From positions 1-37,318 of the forward strand of contig NZ_LZHH01000034.1 of assembly GCF_001690595.1 (NCBI RefSeq): DNA of 37,318 bases, in the 5' to 3' direction. The position numbers were made by a program, and so were the translations under genes. This DNA comes from Gilliamella sp. Choc5-1 (GTDB lineage Bacteria > Pseudomonadota > Gammaproteobacteria > Enterobacterales > Orbaceae). Below the pieces are notes generated by a model, which saw only the letters and a list, made by a program, of their open reading frames with translations, had not been told where the DNA came from and searched no databases. This document shows, in pieces, positions 15,739 to 26,082 of the stretch (positions are counted from its first letter, which is position 1; every line of letters starts with the position of its first letter).

Positions 15739-16647
15739 TTATTTCGTGTTTTTAATCAACTCAGCAATACCGCCAATACTACCCATTAAACTTGACGCAT
15801 CAAGTGGCATCATAATCACTTTACTATTATCCGATGAACCAATTTGTTGTAATGCTTCAGTATATTTTTGGGCAACAAAGTAGTTAATAGCATTAATATT
15901 ACCTGCAGCAATAGCATCGGATACCATTTGAGTTGCTCTTGCTTCTGCCTCGGCAGCACGTTCACGCGCTTCGGCTTGTAAAAAGGCAGATTGTCTTTCA
16001 CCTTCCGCTTTTAAAATTTCAGATTGTTTTTCACCTTCAGAGCGTAAAATCGCTGCTTGACGAACACCTTCTGCTTCAAGAATTTCGGCACGTTTATTAC
16101 GTTCTGCTTTCATTTGCGCATTCATCGCAGCAATCAATTCTGCTGGTGGGCGAACATCTCGAATTTCGATACGGGTAATTTTGATTCCCCATGGACTTGT
16201 TGCCTCATCGACAATACTTAGTAACTTAGAGTTAATATGATCACGTTGTGATAACATTTCATCCAATTCCATGCTACCTAAAACAGTACGAATATTAGTC
16301 ATCATTAAATTAATGACAGCACGCTCTAATTGATTGACTTGATATGCAGCCCTTGCTGCTTCTTGTACTTGGATAAAGCAAACAGCATCAATTTGCACAT
16401 TAGCATTATCTTTTGAAATGACTTCTTGTGATGGAATATCGAGTACTTGCTCCATCATATTAATTTTACGACCAACACCATCCATAAACGGAATAATGAT
16501 ATTTAAACCGGGTTCAAGGGTATGGGTATATTTACCAAAACGTTCGATAGTATATTGATAACCTTGGGGAACAATTGTAATTGCCTTTAAGACAGTAATT
16601 AACGCAAGCAAAACAATAACACCAATGACGATATAAAATACTGGCAT
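15739..16647 (-). CDS. qmcA: QmcA, SPFH/stomatin-like membrane protein
   Basis: This 302-residue protein has an N-terminal membrane anchor ([19 protein letters not shown]), then the SPFH/band-7 domain from [20 protein letters not shown] through [17 protein letters not shown] long coiled coil of repeated EAEGxRQ units follows ([20 protein letters not shown], then [20 protein letters not shown]). The C-terminus is [13 protein letters not shown]. coli QmcA is 305 residues; it oligomerises in the inner membrane and associates with FtsH. The gene is transcribed divergently from trp and is followed by ybbJ with a 107-base gap containing a repeat. Confidence 0.94.
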   Translation of the reverse strand: MPVFYIVIGVIVLLALITVLKAITIVPQGYQYTIERFGKYTHTLEPGLNIIIPFMDGVGRKINMMEQVLDIPSQEVISKDNANVQIDAVCFIQVQEAARAAYQVNQLERAVINLMMTNIRTVLGSMELDEMLSQRDHINSKLLSIVDEATSPWGIKITRIEIRDVRPPAELIAAMNAQMKAERNKRAEILEAEGVRQAAILRSEGEKQSEILKAEGERQSAFLQAEARERAAEAEARATQMVSDAIAAGNINAINYFVAQKYTEALQQIGSSDNSKVIMMPLDASSLMGSIGGIAELIKNTK

Positions 16648-16761
16648 AGTTCAAAAATCCTTATAATTTTTTATAATAAAAATGAGTCAACCATTTTATA
16701 GATTATTAAATTTTTTGCCTAGTTATAAATGCGAAGTTTGTTTTTAAAAATAAATAATCCC

Positions 16762-16790
16762 TTGACAGTGTGCTAGTAAACTAGTTTAAT
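16762..16790 (+). promoter_or_regulatory. trp operon promoter
   Basis: A perfect -35 box TTGACA (16762-16767) is separated by exactly 17 bases from TTTAAT (16785-16790), a good -10. It lies 33 bases upstream of the leader peptide start and overlaps the TrpR-type operator, as in the E. coli trp promoter. Confidence 0.88.
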
Positions 16791-16795
16791 AGTAC
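16771..16795. promoter_or_regulatory. TrpR operator
   Basis: Two CTAG half-sites (16773-16776 and 16781-16784) are spaced eight bases apart in tgctagtaaactagttta, matching the E. coli trp operator core CTAG-TTAA-CTAG. A third, weaker half-site ATAG follows at the same eight-base spacing, suggesting tandem TrpR binding. The operator fills the spacer and -10 region, so bound TrpR would exclude RNA polymerase. trpR itself is not in this window. Confidence 0.8.
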
Positions 16796-16822
16796 AAAAT
16801 TTATTTTTAATCGATAAAAATT

Positions 16823-16900
16823 ATGAAAGCACAATATTTACATCTTATTACTCGTCAATTCACCAGCTTTGGTTGGTGGTGCGTTACCTTTTGCGGGTGA
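16823..16900 (+). CDS. trpL: trp operon leader peptide
   Basis: A 25-residue peptide (MKAQYLHLITRQF then TSFGWWCVTFCG) contains two tandem Trp codons (TGG TGG, 16874-16879). It lies between the trp promoter and trpE. Ribosome stalling at the Trp codons when Trp-tRNA is scarce would leave 16893-16898 free to pair with 16929-16934 and prevent terminator formation. The peptide has no other expected function. Confidence 0.92.
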   Translation: MKAQYLHLITRQFTSFGWWCVTFCG

Positions 16901-16950
16901 TGTAATGATGTATTGTCTTTTTTACACAACCCGCTTTATGCGGGTTTTTT
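16893..16950 (+). terminator. trp attenuator (antiterminator/terminator pair)
   Basis: The terminator is ACCCGC (16929-16934), loop TTTAT, GCGGGT (16940-16945) and then a T-run (16945-16950). The same ACCCGC can instead pair with an identical GCGGGT at 16893-16898, at the end of trpL. The two pairings are mutually exclusive, which is the standard attenuation switch. TCACC at 16860-16864 can pair with GGTGA at 16896-16900, a possible 1:2 pause structure. Confidence 0.9.
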
Positions 16951-17008
16951 AGTTTTTTGGATGTTAAACGAATCAGCTAAATAAAAATTTAAATGTAGAG
17001 AGCCAACA

Positions 17009-18571
17009 ATGAATAAGCCGACATTAACACAAATAACCCAAACCATCGGTTATTATCAAGATCCAACTCAAGTGTTTTATCAATTGTGCGATAGTAAACC
17101 GGCAACGTTGTTACTAGAATCAGCCGAAATTGATAATAAGCAAGGAATTAAAAGTGTCATGATTGTCGATAGTGCATTACGTATTTCGGCAATAAATAAT
17201 GAAGTGACTTTTAAGGCATTGACCACAAATGGTGAAAAGCTATTACCTTTATTACAACAGGCTTTTACAGACAAGTTAGATAATGTACAAGTGGATGAAC
17301 AAACACTTAAATTGGTATTTCCCACTATTGATAGTATGCAAGATGAAGATTCAAGATTAAAGTCGCTATCAGTTTTTGATGCATTACGCACATTATTGAC
17401 TATTGTGAATATCCCTGAACAATGTGGTCAAGATGCGATTTTTGTTGGTGGGCTATTTTGTTACGACCTTGTCGCTGGATTTGAAAACTTACCTAATTTA
17501 CCTACAGAGCAGCGTTGTCAAGATTTCTGTTTTTATTTAGCTGAAACAATATTAGAAATAAATCATAAAGATCATAAATCCATTTTAAAAACGACGGTTT
17601 TCACTTCTGATTTAAAAGAAACTGAGCGCTTAACACAACGGTTAGCTAATTTACAAGCAACATTAAATAGCCCAATGAAAGCCATTCATACTCAGTCCCT
17701 TGCTAATATCGATGTGACATGTAATAAAAGTGATGATGATTTCAATACAGTTATCAAAAAAATGCAAGATGCAATTGAGCAGGGGGAAATTTTTCAAGCA
17801 GTACCTTCACGGCGTTTTAAATTACCTTGCCCTGAGCCATTATCGGCTTATCAGGTATTAAAAAACAATAATCCAAGCCCTTACATGTTTTATATGCAAG
17901 ATAGTGATTTTGTGTTATTTGGAGCCTCACCTGAAAGTGCACTTAAGTATACTAAAGCAACTAATCAAGTTGAAATCTACCCAATTGCCGGTACTCGTCC
18001 ACGTGGATTAACCACAAATGGTGAAATTGATTTTGATTTAGATAGTAGGTTAGAACTTGAAATGCGCACCGATAAAAAAGAACTAGCCGAACACTTAATG
18101 TTAGTTGATTTAGCACGCAACGATTTAGCGCGTATCTGTAAACCCGGTACCCGTTATACCAAAGATTTGTTAAAAGTGGATCGTTACTCTTTTGTGATGC
18201 ATTTAGTTTCGCGTGTGGTTGGTCAGTTACGCAGTGATTTAGATGCGCTTCATGCTTATCAAGCCACTATGAATATGGGAACATTAACAGGAGCACCCAA
18301 AGTTCGTGCGATGCAATTAATTGCTGAATCAGAAAAAGTTAAACGTGGTAGCTATGGTGGTGCTGTTGGCTATTTTACCGCGAATGGCGATCTTGATACC
18401 TGTATTGTGATTCGAAGTGCCTATGTCGAAGATGGCATAGCGACAGTACAAGCTGGCAGTGGTGTGGTGCTAGATTCAAAGCCACAATCAGAATCTGATG
18501 AATCACGTAATAAAGCACGTGCAGTTATTCGAGCTATCATGGCAGCGCATAATGTAGAAGGTGTATTCTAA
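17009..18571 (+). CDS. trpE: Anthranilate synthase component I
   Basis: Converts chorismate to anthranilate using ammonia from the TrpG domain; this is the committed step of tryptophan synthesis. The 520 residues equal the E. coli length. The N-terminal feedback site [11 protein letters not shown] carries the LLES motif at which tryptophan binds. The chorismate-binding domain has [45 protein letters not shown] and [20 protein letters not shown]. The LLES motif indicates that allosteric inhibition is retained. The stop overlaps the trpGD start by one base (TAATG), so the two subunits are translationally coupled. Confidence 0.98.
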   Translation: MNKPTLTQITQTIGYYQDPTQVFYQLCDSKPATLLLESAEIDNKQGIKSVMIVDSALRISAINNEVTFKALTTNGEKLLPLLQQAFTDKLDNVQVDEQTLKLVFPTIDSMQDEDSRLKSLSVFDALRTLLTIVNIPEQCGQDAIFVGGLFCYDLVAGFENLPNLPTEQRCQDFCFYLAETILEINHKDHKSILKTTVFTSDLKETERLTQRLANLQATLNSPMKAIHTQSLANIDVTCNKSDDDFNTVIKKMQDAIEQGEIFQAVPSRRFKLPCPEPLSAYQVLKNNNPSPYMFYMQDSDFVLFGASPESALKYTKATNQVEIYPIAGTRPRGLTTNGEIDFDLDSRLELEMRTDKKELAEHLMLVDLARNDLARICKPGTRYTKDLLKVDRYSFVMHLVSRVVGQLRSDLDALHAYQATMNMGTLTGAPKVRAMQLIAESEKVKRGSYGGAVGYFTANGDLDTCIVIRSAYVEDGIATVQAGSGVVLDSKPQSESDESRNKARAVIRAIMAAHNVEGVF

Positions 18572-20202
18572 TGGCTAATATCTTATTTATTGATAATATT
18601 GATTCTTTTACTTATAACTTGGTCGATCAATTACGTAATAGTAAGCATTGTGTGACGATTTATCGAAATACTATCCCTGCAAATGTAATTATTGAAAAAT
18701 TGTCACAAATGCAAAACCCTATTTTAATGTTATCACCAGGTCCAGGAGCGCCAAGTGACGCTGGATGCATGCCAGAACTGTTAAAACGTTTAAAAGGTAA
18801 ATTGCCTATTATTGGTATCTGCCTTGGTTATCAAGCTATTGTGGAATCCTATGGTGGAGCGATTGTGCCAGCTGGCGATATTTTGCATGGTAAGGCATCT
18901 TTAATTGAGCATGATGAGCAAGCGATGTTTAAAGGATTACCAAATCCGCTACCGGTGGCTCGTTATCACTCTTTAAAAGGTGAAAATATTCCAAAAACAC
19001 TAACCATCAATGCGCTTTGCAATAATATTGTAATGGCAGTTCGTAATGATGAGGATCGAGTTTGTGGTTTTCAATTTCATCCAGAATCTATATTAACCAT
19101 TCAAGGTGTAGAATTATTAGAACAAACTATTAAATGGGCACTAAATCCTCCACAAAAACAAGAGAAGCCAAAACAGGAAGCTATTGTTGATAAGCAAGAG
19201 TATAATATTCAACCTATTGTTAATAAATTATATTTAGGGCAAACCCTTACACAAGAGGAAAGTAAAATACTATTTAATTTAATTATTCAAGGTAAGATTG
19301 AACCAACTGTATTGGCTACCGCAATAATTAGTATGAAAGTTCGTGGTGAAAAACCGGATGAAATAGCAGGGGCAGCTTTAGCATTGCTTGAGAATGCCGA
19401 TCATTTTGATTCTCCAGATTATGATTTTACTGATATTGTTGGTACTGGGGGGGATGGCACCAATAGCATTAACATCTCAACAGCTAGTGCTTTTGTGGCT
19501 GCAGCATTGGGTTATAAAGTGGCTAAACATGGTAATCGTGGTGTATCAAGTAAATCAGGCTCTTCCGATGTGCTTTCTGCCTTAGGCATTAAATTAAATA
19601 TGTCAGCACAAACATCTCGTCAGGCATTAGATGAACTTGGTGTGTGCTTCTTATTTGCCCAGCAATATCATTCAGGTTTTCGCCATGCAGCACCAATACG
19701 CCAACAATTAAAAACTCGGACCATTTTTAATGTGTTAGGACCATTGATTAATCCATCTCGTCCTAAACGTATTTTATTAGGCGTGTATCATCCAGATTTG
19801 ATCCAACCGATTGCTGAAACATTAAAAATGCTTAATTATAAACATGCTTATGTGGTGCATGGTGCAGGAATGGACGAAGTTGCTATTCATGGTAAAACTG
19901 ACGTTGCTGAAGTTAAAGATGGTGAAATTCGTTATTTTACGCTTAAACCTGACGATTTTGGCTTGCCAACATTTACCTTAAAAGATATTGAAGGGGGTAC
20001 ACCTGAGCAGAATCGTGATATGTTAATTGCCATTTTACAAGGTCACGGAAAACCAGCACACCAATCAGCAATTGCCGCTAATGTTGCGATGTTAATGAGC
20101 TTATTTGGCGAGTCAAATTTAAAACAAAATGCACAACGGGCAATTGAAATGATGCAAAGTGGTAAACCTTATGCATTATTACAACAACTAGCAGCAAGAT
20201 AA
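18571..20202 (+). CDS. trpGD: Bifunctional anthranilate synthase glutamine amidotransferase / anthranilate phosphoribosyltransferase
   Basis: The 543-residue fusion is called TrpD in E. coli (531 residues). Residues 1-190 are the class I glutamine amidotransferase, with catalytic Cys84 in GICLGYQAI and the His/Glu pair in [10 protein letters not shown] charged linker (about 195-210) follows. The phosphoribosyltransferase domain then transfers anthranilate to PRPP, with [37 protein letters not shown] and [13 protein letters not shown]. The start overlaps trpE by one base and the stop is 15 bases before the trpCF ATG. The fusion is a marker of the enteric-type trp operon. Confidence 0.97.
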   Translation: MANILFIDNIDSFTYNLVDQLRNSKHCVTIYRNTIPANVIIEKLSQMQNPILMLSPGPGAPSDAGCMPELLKRLKGKLPIIGICLGYQAIVESYGGAIVPAGDILHGKASLIEHDEQAMFKGLPNPLPVARYHSLKGENIPKTLTINALCNNIVMAVRNDEDRVCGFQFHPESILTIQGVELLEQTIKWALNPPQKQEKPKQEAIVDKQEYNIQPIVNKLYLGQTLTQEESKILFNLIIQGKIEPTVLATAIISMKVRGEKPDEIAGAALALLENADHFDSPDYDFTDIVGTGGDGTNSINISTASAFVAAALGYKVAKHGNRGVSSKSGSSDVLSALGIKLNMSAQTSRQALDELGVCFLFAQQYHSGFRHAAPIRQQLKTRTIFNVLGPLINPSRPKRILLGVYHPDLIQPIAETLKMLNYKHAYVVHGAGMDEVAIHGKTDVAEVKDGEIRYFTLKPDDFGLPTFTLKDIEGGTPEQNRDMLIAILQGHGKPAHQSAIAANVAMLMSLFGESNLKQNAQRAIEMMQSGKPYALLQQLAAR

Positions 20203-20217
20203 CAAGTGGAGAATAAC

Positions 20218-21600
20218 ATGGCAATTGCAGCATTAGTAAAAAATGTTGAAATGGCAACAGTACTAAAAAAGATCATTGACGATAAACAGATTTGGTTAAC
20301 TGAGCAGCAGGAAACAAATCCACTTACAATGTTCAAATCAGCAGTAATACCTAGTGATCGCAATTTTTATCAAGCGCTAAATAAACCTAAAACGGTTTTT
20401 ATTTTAGAGTGTAAAAAAGCGTCGCCATCAAAAGGTTTGATTCGAGATGATTTTGATCCAGCCGCTATTGCTAAAGTTTATAAAGATTATGCTTCAGTAG
20501 TTTCAGTATTGACTGATGAAAAATATTTTCAAGGTAGCTTTGAATTTTTATCCATAGTTCGTAATGAAATCACACAACCCGTGCTTTGTAAGGACTTTAT
20601 TATTGATGAATATCAGATCTATTTAGCGCGTTATTATCAAGCTGACGCAGTACTATTAATGCTATCTGTATTGACGGATGATGAATATCGTCATCTAAGT
20701 AACATTGCTCATAAGCTCAATATGGGGATATTGACAGAAGCTAGTACTGAAAACGAAGTTGAAAGAGCCATCCAACTGGGTGCGAAAGTAATCGGTATTA
20801 ATAATCGTAACTTAAGGGATTTGACGGTTGATCTAAATCGGGTAAAAGCCTTATCCAAATCAATTCCTAACGATCGCATTATTATTAGTGAATCGGGTAT
20901 TTATACTCACAATCAGGTTAAAGAACTGAGTCGTTTTGCAGATGGATTCTTAATTGGTAGTGCGTTAATGTCTGAACCAAACTTAACTTTGGCAATTCGC
21001 AAGGTGATGTTAGGCGAAAATAAAGTATGCGGTTTAACACGTCCCGAAGATGCTGTTAGTGCTTATCAAGCTGGTGCAGTTTATGGTGGTTTGATTTTTG
21101 TTACAAATTCAGCACGTTATATACAGCCAATTAAGGCTCGAAAAGTTATTGTTGCAGCACCGCTTAATTGGGTTGGTGTATTTCGAAATGAAGAGATCGA
21201 AACAGTAGTTCAAATAGCAAAACAGTTATCCTTGTATGCAGTGCAACTGCATGGAGATGAAGATGCAAACTATATCAAAACATTGCGCCAAGAATTACCC
21301 AAAACTTGTCAAATTTGGCAAGCATTAAGTATTGATGGTGCTGTACCTGAACATGCCAATCCATTAGTGTCTCGTTATATCTTTGATCATGGTGCAGGCG
21401 GTACAGGAAAAAGCTTTGATTGGTCGCTACTTGATAATCAAGATCTAAATAATGTCATTCTAGCAGGGGGTATTAATTCAAAAAATATAAGGTCAGCTTT
21501 AGCAACTGGGGTGATAGGCGTTGATCTAAACTCTGGTGTTGAAATATCCCCAGGAATTAAAGATAAACAAAAAATCCAAGCTGTATTTGAACAAATTTAA
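20218..21600 (+). CDS. trpCF: Bifunctional indole-3-glycerol phosphate synthase / phosphoribosylanthranilate isomerase
   Basis: The 460-residue fusion corresponds to E. coli TrpC (452). The N-terminal half is IGPS: FILECKKASPSKGLIRDDFD carries the substrate-binding KASPSKG, and PVLCKDFIIDEYQI and IGINNRNLRDLTVD follow. The C-terminal half, from about residue 255 (VCGLTRPEDAVSAYQAGAVY), is PRAI. In trpF proteins the first motif is normally (I/V)KxCG(I/L)T; here the Cys is followed by GLT, so the catalytic Cys is kept. ATG 20218 is chosen because GGAG lies six bases upstream; an in-frame GTG at 20206 overlaps that Shine-Dalgarno. It catalyses steps 3 and 4 in reverse domain order. Confidence 0.97.
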   Translation: MAIAALVKNVEMATVLKKIIDDKQIWLTEQQETNPLTMFKSAVIPSDRNFYQALNKPKTVFILECKKASPSKGLIRDDFDPAAIAKVYKDYASVVSVLTDEKYFQGSFEFLSIVRNEITQPVLCKDFIIDEYQIYLARYYQADAVLLMLSVLTDDEYRHLSNIAHKLNMGILTEASTENEVERAIQLGAKVIGINNRNLRDLTVDLNRVKALSKSIPNDRIIISESGIYTHNQVKELSRFADGFLIGSALMSEPNLTLAIRKVMLGENKVCGLTRPEDAVSAYQAGAVYGGLIFVTNSARYIQPIKARKVIVAAPLNWVGVFRNEEIETVVQIAKQLSLYAVQLHGDEDANYIKTLRQELPKTCQIWQALSIDGAVPEHANPLVSRYIFDHGAGGTGKSFDWSLLDNQDLNNVILAGGINSKNIRSALATGVIGVDLNSGVEISPGIKDKQKIQAVFEQI

Positions 21601-21626
21601 TTTTTATTTAAAAAAAAGGAATAGTT

Positions 21627-22820
21627 ATGTCTAAGTTAAATCCTTACTTTGGCGAATTTGGTGGGCAATATGTTCCTCAAATATTAATGCCAGTGCTTGA
21701 ACAACTTGAAGATGCTTTTATCTCTGCAGTCAACGATCCAAACTTTCAGAAAGAGTTTAACGACTTATTAGTTAACTATGCTGGTAGACCAACAGCATTA
21801 ACTTTATGTAAAAATCTAACGGCAGGCACCAAAACCAAGCTTTACTTAAAACGAGAAGATTTAGTGCATGGTGGTGCACACAAAACTAACCAAGTTTTAG
21901 GACAAGCATTGCTTGCTAAAAGAATGGGCAAAACTGAAATTATAGCCGAAACAGGTGCAGGGCAACATGGAGTTGCTTCAGCTTTAGCCTGCGCACTACT
22001 TGGCTTAAAATGCCGAATTTACATGGGCGCCAAAGATGTTAAACGCCAAGCACCTAACGTATTTAGAATGCGACTGATGGGCGCAACAGTCATCCCAGTT
22101 GAAACGGGTTCAGCGACATTAAAAGATGCGTGTAACGAGGCATTACGCGATTGGTCTGGCAGTTATGAGAAAGCGCATTATATGTTAGGTACTGCAGCTG
22201 GTCCGCATCCTTTTCCAACAATTGTACGTGAATTTCAACAAATGATCAGCCGTGAAGCTAAACAACAAATCCTTGAAAAAGAAGGACGTTTGCCTGATGC
22301 AGTCATTGCATGTGTTGGTGGTGGTTCAAACGCAATTGGTATGTTTGCTAATTTTATTGATGATAAATCCGTCAAATTAATTGGTGTAGAGCCAGGAGGT
22401 CATGGGATTGAAAGTGGCAAACATGGAGCTTCGCTAAAACATGGTAAGCTTGGCATCTATTTCGGTATGAAATCGCCGATGATGCAAACGGAAGAAGGAC
22501 AAATTGAAGAATCTTATTCAATATCGGCAGGGTTAGATTTTCCATCAGTTGGTCCACAGCATGCGTATTTAGATAGTATTGGTCGAGCTGATTATGTGTC
22601 AATTACTGATGATGAAGCGCTTGATGCATTTAAAGCGTTATCACGACATGAAGGTATTATTCCTGCGTTAGAATCATCGCACGCATTAGCTTATGCTATG
22701 AAAATGATAAAAGAAAATCCAACTAAAGAACAGCTACTAATAGTTAACCTGTCAGGGCGTGGCGATAAAGATATCTTTACCGTTTATGATATTTTAAAAG
22801 CAAAAGGAGAAATCGAATGA
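21627..22820 (+). CDS. trpB: Tryptophan synthase beta chain
   Basis: A PLP enzyme that condenses indole, channelled from TrpA, with serine. The 397-residue product has the PLP lysine Lys86 in [13 protein letters not shown], the catalytic Glu region [11 protein letters not shown], and the phosphate-binding glycine loop [13 protein letters not shown] long purine Shine-Dalgarno (AAAAAAAGGA) precedes ATG. The stop overlaps the trpA start by four bases (ATGA), ensuring stoichiometric alpha and beta subunits. Confidence 0.98.
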   Translation: MSKLNPYFGEFGGQYVPQILMPVLEQLEDAFISAVNDPNFQKEFNDLLVNYAGRPTALTLCKNLTAGTKTKLYLKREDLVHGGAHKTNQVLGQALLAKRMGKTEIIAETGAGQHGVASALACALLGLKCRIYMGAKDVKRQAPNVFRMRLMGATVIPVETGSATLKDACNEALRDWSGSYEKAHYMLGTAAGPHPFPTIVREFQQMISREAKQQILEKEGRLPDAVIACVGGGSNAIGMFANFIDDKSVKLIGVEPGGHGIESGKHGASLKHGKLGIYFGMKSPMMQTEEGQIEESYSISAGLDFPSVGPQHAYLDSIGRADYVSITDDEALDAFKALSRHEGIIPALESSHALAYAMKMIKENPTKEQLLIVNLSGRGDKDIFTVYDILKAKGEIE

Positions 22821-23623
22821 GCCGTTATCAAAAACTGTTTGCAACATTAACAGCCGAAAAACGAGGCGCTTTTGTTCCTTTTGTTCCAGTCGGTGACCCA
22901 ACGCCAGAACTGTCATTTAAAATCATTCAAACTTTAATTGAATCTGGCGCTGATGCACTAGAGCTTGGGATCCCATTTTCAGATCCTATGGCCGATGGTC
23001 CAACTATTCAAAATGCCAATATTCGGGCATTTAAAGCAGGAATAACAGTTGAAAAGTGTTTTGAAATTTTAACCAATGTCAGAGCGCAATACACCAATAT
23101 TCCAATAGGATTACTTATTTATGCTAATTTAGTTTTCAAAAATGGTATCGACGGCTTTTATGCCAAGTGTGCCAAAGCGGGAGTTGATTCAGTATTGATT
23201 GCTGATTTGCCAGCTCAATATGCACAAGAATTTACAGTGGCCGCAAAAAAATACAATATAGCGCCAATTTTTATTTGCCCACCTAATGCTGATGATAAAG
23301 TCATTCAAAGTATTGCTAAGCAAGGTAAAGGTTATACTTATTTGGTATCACGATCAGGCGTTACTGGTGCTGAAAATCGAGCTAATAAACCACTTACCCA
23401 TCTGATAAAGAAATTAATTGAGTTTGGCGCTCCACCTGCGTTACAAGGGTTTGGTATTTCAGAACCAACTCAAGTTAGCGAAGCGATTAAATCTGGTGCA
23501 GCTGGGGCAATTAGCGGATCAGCAACAGTAAAAATTATTGAGAAAAACCTTGACAATCCCGAACAAATGCTTAACCAATTAGCCAAATTTGTTCAATCAA
23601 TGAAACAGGCAACTAGCAAGTAA
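22817..23623 (+). CDS. trpA: Tryptophan synthase alpha chain
   Basis: Cleaves indole-3-glycerol phosphate to indole and glyceraldehyde-3-phosphate, and passes indole to TrpB. The 268 residues equal the E. coli length. Catalytic Glu49 and Asp60 fall at the E. coli positions in [19 protein letters not shown]. Other landmarks are the active-site loop [15 protein letters not shown] and the phosphate site [10 protein letters not shown] followed by GAISGSATV. It is the last gene of the operon; a long stem-loop follows. Confidence 0.98.
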   Translation: MSRYQKLFATLTAEKRGAFVPFVPVGDPTPELSFKIIQTLIESGADALELGIPFSDPMADGPTIQNANIRAFKAGITVEKCFEILTNVRAQYTNIPIGLLIYANLVFKNGIDGFYAKCAKAGVDSVLIADLPAQYAQEFTVAAKKYNIAPIFICPPNADDKVIQSIAKQGKGYTYLVSRSGVTGAENRANKPLTHLIKKLIEFGAPPALQGFGISEPTQVSEAIKSGAAGAISGSATVKIIEKNLDNPEQMLNQLAKFVQSMKQATSK

Positions 23624-23652
23624 TTTATATTACTTTATAGTACTAAATAGTG

Positions 23653-23689
23653 GGCACAATAATAGGCTTGAAAATGGAATTATTGTGCC
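23653..23689 (+). terminator. Stem-loop downstream of the trp operon
   Basis: An 11-base-pair perfect stem (GGCACAATAAT 23653-23663 with ATTATTGTGCC 23679-23689) with a 15-base loop lies 30 bases after the trpA stop. No T-run follows, so it may act with a factor-dependent terminator or as a 3' end-protecting hairpin. Confidence 0.5.
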
Positions 23690-23801
23690 AATATAAGTTA
23701 AACAATTATGCTTAAGTTAAGTGGTATATATATATTAAAATTGACGTGTAACATATTTTTAATAATTTTAAGTTTACTGATAAAATCAGTGTGATTTGCA
23801 G

Positions 23802-23829
23802 TTGCATTTTATTTAAAATGCCGTATAAT
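23802..23829 (+). promoter_or_regulatory. Promoter of the initiator tRNA gene
   Basis: TTGCAT (23802-23807) and a perfect TATAAT (23824-23829) are separated by 16 bases, and the tRNA begins 15 bases after the -10. No typical GC discriminator was seen. Confidence 0.6.
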
Positions 23830-23843
23830 TCTCATTCATCTAT

Positions 23844-23920
<77 letters not shown>

Positions 23921-24010
23921 CTTAAATTTTCATTCATAAACCAATCTACCCTTTTTTATTTATGAAAGTTCGAAACAAGTGGCTTCATTATAGTTAGTAT
24001 TTAAATGTAA

Positions 24011-24034
24011 GCCTCGCATGTCGAGGTTTTTTTT
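24011..24034 (+). terminator. Terminator between the tRNA and rimP
   Basis: Stem CCTCG / CGAGG (24012-24016 and 24022-24026) is followed by eight T (24027-24034). Some transcripts from the tRNA promoter probably end here, with read-through feeding the downstream operon. Confidence 0.75.
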
Positions 24035-24069
24035 CGTGTTATCATTTAAACGTAAGTTTAAAAAATGTT

Positions 24070-24088
24070 GGGCTTTATGCCCTTTTTT
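24070..24088 (+). terminator. Second short terminator-like hairpin before rimP
   Basis: GGGC (24070-24073), loop TTTAT, GCCC (24079-24082) and six T. With only four GC pairs it is weak alone; two terminators in tandem before rimP recall the leader of the E. coli metY-nusA operon, where NusA feeds back on its own expression. Confidence 0.5.
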
Positions 24089-24110
24089 ATTTTCTGCAGT
24101 GGAGGTTTGT

Positions 24111-24572
24111 TTGGCTAATATAGAACAACAATTAACCGATATTATCCAAGAGCCAGTTAATGCACTTGGTTTTGAATTAGTCGGAGTTGAATATATTCGT
24201 GGTCGTTATCCTATACTACGAGTCTATATTGATAGTGAAAATGGTATTACGGTTGATGATTGTGCTGATGCAAGCCGTCAAATCAGTGCAGTTCTTGATG
24301 TTGAAGACCCTATCAAAGATGCTTACAATCTTGAAGTTTCATCGCCAGGAATGGACAGGCCGTTATTTACGCTTGAACATTACCAGCGTTTTATCGGCGA
24401 AGAAGTCACAGTGAGTCTACGTATTCCTGTTGCTAACCGTCGCAAATGGAAAGGACGAATTAAGTCTATCGACGGTGAAATGGTTACATTAACTGTCGAT
24501 GATAATGATGAAGTGTTTGCTTTTAGTAATGTACAAAAAGCAAATATTGTACCTAATTTTAACCTTAAATAG
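24111..24572 (+). CDS. rimP: Ribosome maturation factor RimP
   Basis: Needed for 30S subunit maturation. The 153-residue product matches E. coli RimP (150) along its length: [58 protein letters not shown] and [20 protein letters not shown] place the start at TTG 24111, because a perfect GGAGG lies five bases upstream and the product then begins [10 protein letters not shown] as in the family. A longer frame from 24018 would run through both terminators and is rejected. The rare start codon may lower translation. First protein gene of the rimP-nusA-infB-rbfA-truB operon. Confidence 0.95.
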   Translation: MANIEQQLTDIIQEPVNALGFELVGVEYIRGRYPILRVYIDSENGITVDDCADASRQISAVLDVEDPIKDAYNLEVSSPGMDRPLFTLEHYQRFIGEEVTVSLRIPVANRRKWKGRIKSIDGEMVTLTVDDNDEVFAFSNVQKANIVPNFNLK

Positions 24573-24589
24573 AGTACGGATGTAAAAGG

Positions 24590-26065
24590 ATGAATAAAGA
24601 AATTTTAGCTGTTGTTGAAGCTGTATCAAACGAAAAAGCACTTACGCGCGACAAAATTTTCGAAGCACTAGAAACGGCATTAGCAACGGCCACTAAAAAG
24701 AAACACGCTGTTGATATTGACGTTATCGTAAAAATAGACCATAAAACAGGTGATTACGATACGTTCCGACGTTGGTTAGTTGTTAATGAAGTAACCCAAC
24801 CAACCAAAGAAATGACATTAGATGCCGCACAATACGAAGACCCATCTGTTAAACTTGGCGATTACGTTGAAGAGCAAATTGAATCCGTTGCTTTTGACCG
24901 TATAACCACACAAACAGCAAAACAAGTTATCGTACAAAAGGTACGCGAAGCTGAGCGTGCAATGATCATTGACATGTTTAGAAATCGTATTGGTGATATT
25001 GTGACTGGAATTGTCAAAAAAACCAATCGCGATAGCGTGATTCTTGATTTAGGTAACAATGCAGACGCAATGATGTCACGCCATGATATGTTACCGCGTG
25101 AAAACTTCCGTATAGGCGATCGTGTCCGTGGTATTTTATATCTTGTAGAACAAAATAATAAACCTGCACAACTATGCATTAGCCGTTCAAACCCTGAAAT
25201 GATGGAAGAGTTATTCCGCATTGAAGTCCCTGAAATTGGTGAAGAGATGATTGACATCAAAGGCGTGGCTCGTGATCCTGGTTCACGTGCTAAAATCGCA
25301 GTTAGCAGTAATGATCGTCGTATTGACCCTGTTGGTGCTTGTGTTGGTATGCGTGGTGCGCGCGTACAAGCAGTATCTAATGAATTTGGTGGAGAACGTA
25401 TTGACATTGTTTTATGGGACGATAATCCTGCACAATATGTAATTAATGCTATGGCACCGGCAGATGTTGTTTCAATTGTTGTTGATGAAGACAAACACAC
25501 CATGGATGTAGCCGTCAATGCTGAAACTTTACCACAAGCCATTGGTCGAAATGGTCAGAATATCCGTTTAGCTTCACAGCTTACTGGCTGGACATTAAAT
25601 GTGATGAGTAACGAAGATTTACAAGAAAAACATCATGCAGAATCTTTTGCTGCAATCAATAATTTGATGAAACATCTTGATATTGATGAAGGGCTTGCAC
25701 AGCTATTAGTTGAAGAAGGCTTTACCTCACTTGAGGAACTTGCCTATGTGCCAGTTGACGAATTGCTTGAAATTGAAGAGCTTGATGAAGATTTGGTTGA
25801 AGCATTAAGAGCTCGAGCGAAAGATGCATTAACAACACTTGCACTAGCAAATAGTGGCGAAAAACAACCAGCTCAAGATTTGCTAAATCTACCCGGTATG
25901 ACACAAGAGTTAGCTTATCAATTAGTACAACATGACATCATTACTTTGGAAGATTTAGCAGAACAAGGTACTGATGATTTAGCTGAGATTGAAGGTATAA
26001 CAAACGAACAAGCTGGCGATTTTATTATGGCTGCTCGTAATATTTGTTGGTTTGCAGATGAATAA
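24590..26065 (+). CDS. nusA: Transcription termination/antitermination factor NusA
   Basis: Binds RNA polymerase and modulates pausing, termination and antitermination. The 491-residue product (E. coli 495) has, in order, the N-terminal polymerase-binding domain, the S1 domain (from [20 protein letters not shown]), two KH domains ([20 protein letters not shown] and [20 protein letters not shown]) and two C-terminal acidic HhH repeats ([20 protein letters not shown] and [20 protein letters not shown]) that bind the polymerase alpha C-terminal domain. The presence of both C-terminal repeats is typical of gammaproteobacteria. It lies 17 bases after rimP and before infB. Confidence 0.98.
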   Translation: MNKEILAVVEAVSNEKALTRDKIFEALETALATATKKKHAVDIDVIVKIDHKTGDYDTFRRWLVVNEVTQPTKEMTLDAAQYEDPSVKLGDYVEEQIESVAFDRITTQTAKQVIVQKVREAERAMIIDMFRNRIGDIVTGIVKKTNRDSVILDLGNNADAMMSRHDMLPRENFRIGDRVRGILYLVEQNNKPAQLCISRSNPEMMEELFRIEVPEIGEEMIDIKGVARDPGSRAKIAVSSNDRRIDPVGACVGMRGARVQAVSNEFGGERIDIVLWDDNPAQYVINAMAPADVVSIVVDEDKHTMDVAVNAETLPQAIGRNGQNIRLASQLTGWTLNVMSNEDLQEKHHAESFAAINNLMKHLDIDEGLAQLLVEEGFTSLEELAYVPVDELLEIEELDEDLVEALRARAKDALTTLALANSGEKQPAQDLLNLPGMTQELAYQLVQHDIITLEDLAEQGTDDLAEIEGITNEQAGDFIMAARNICWFADE

Positions 26066-26082
26066 TTGAGGAAAAGTAATAC

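Noticed and set aside
24018-24110. Longer rimP start at 24018
   Set aside because: It would begin inside a terminator hairpin and add 31 residues not present in the family; TTG 24111 has a perfect GGAGG.
24862-25542. 226-residue minus-strand frame inside nusA, and similar frames inside pgm, infB and trp genes
   Set aside because: All are antisense or out-of-frame shadows of clearly conserved genes, without own start signals.
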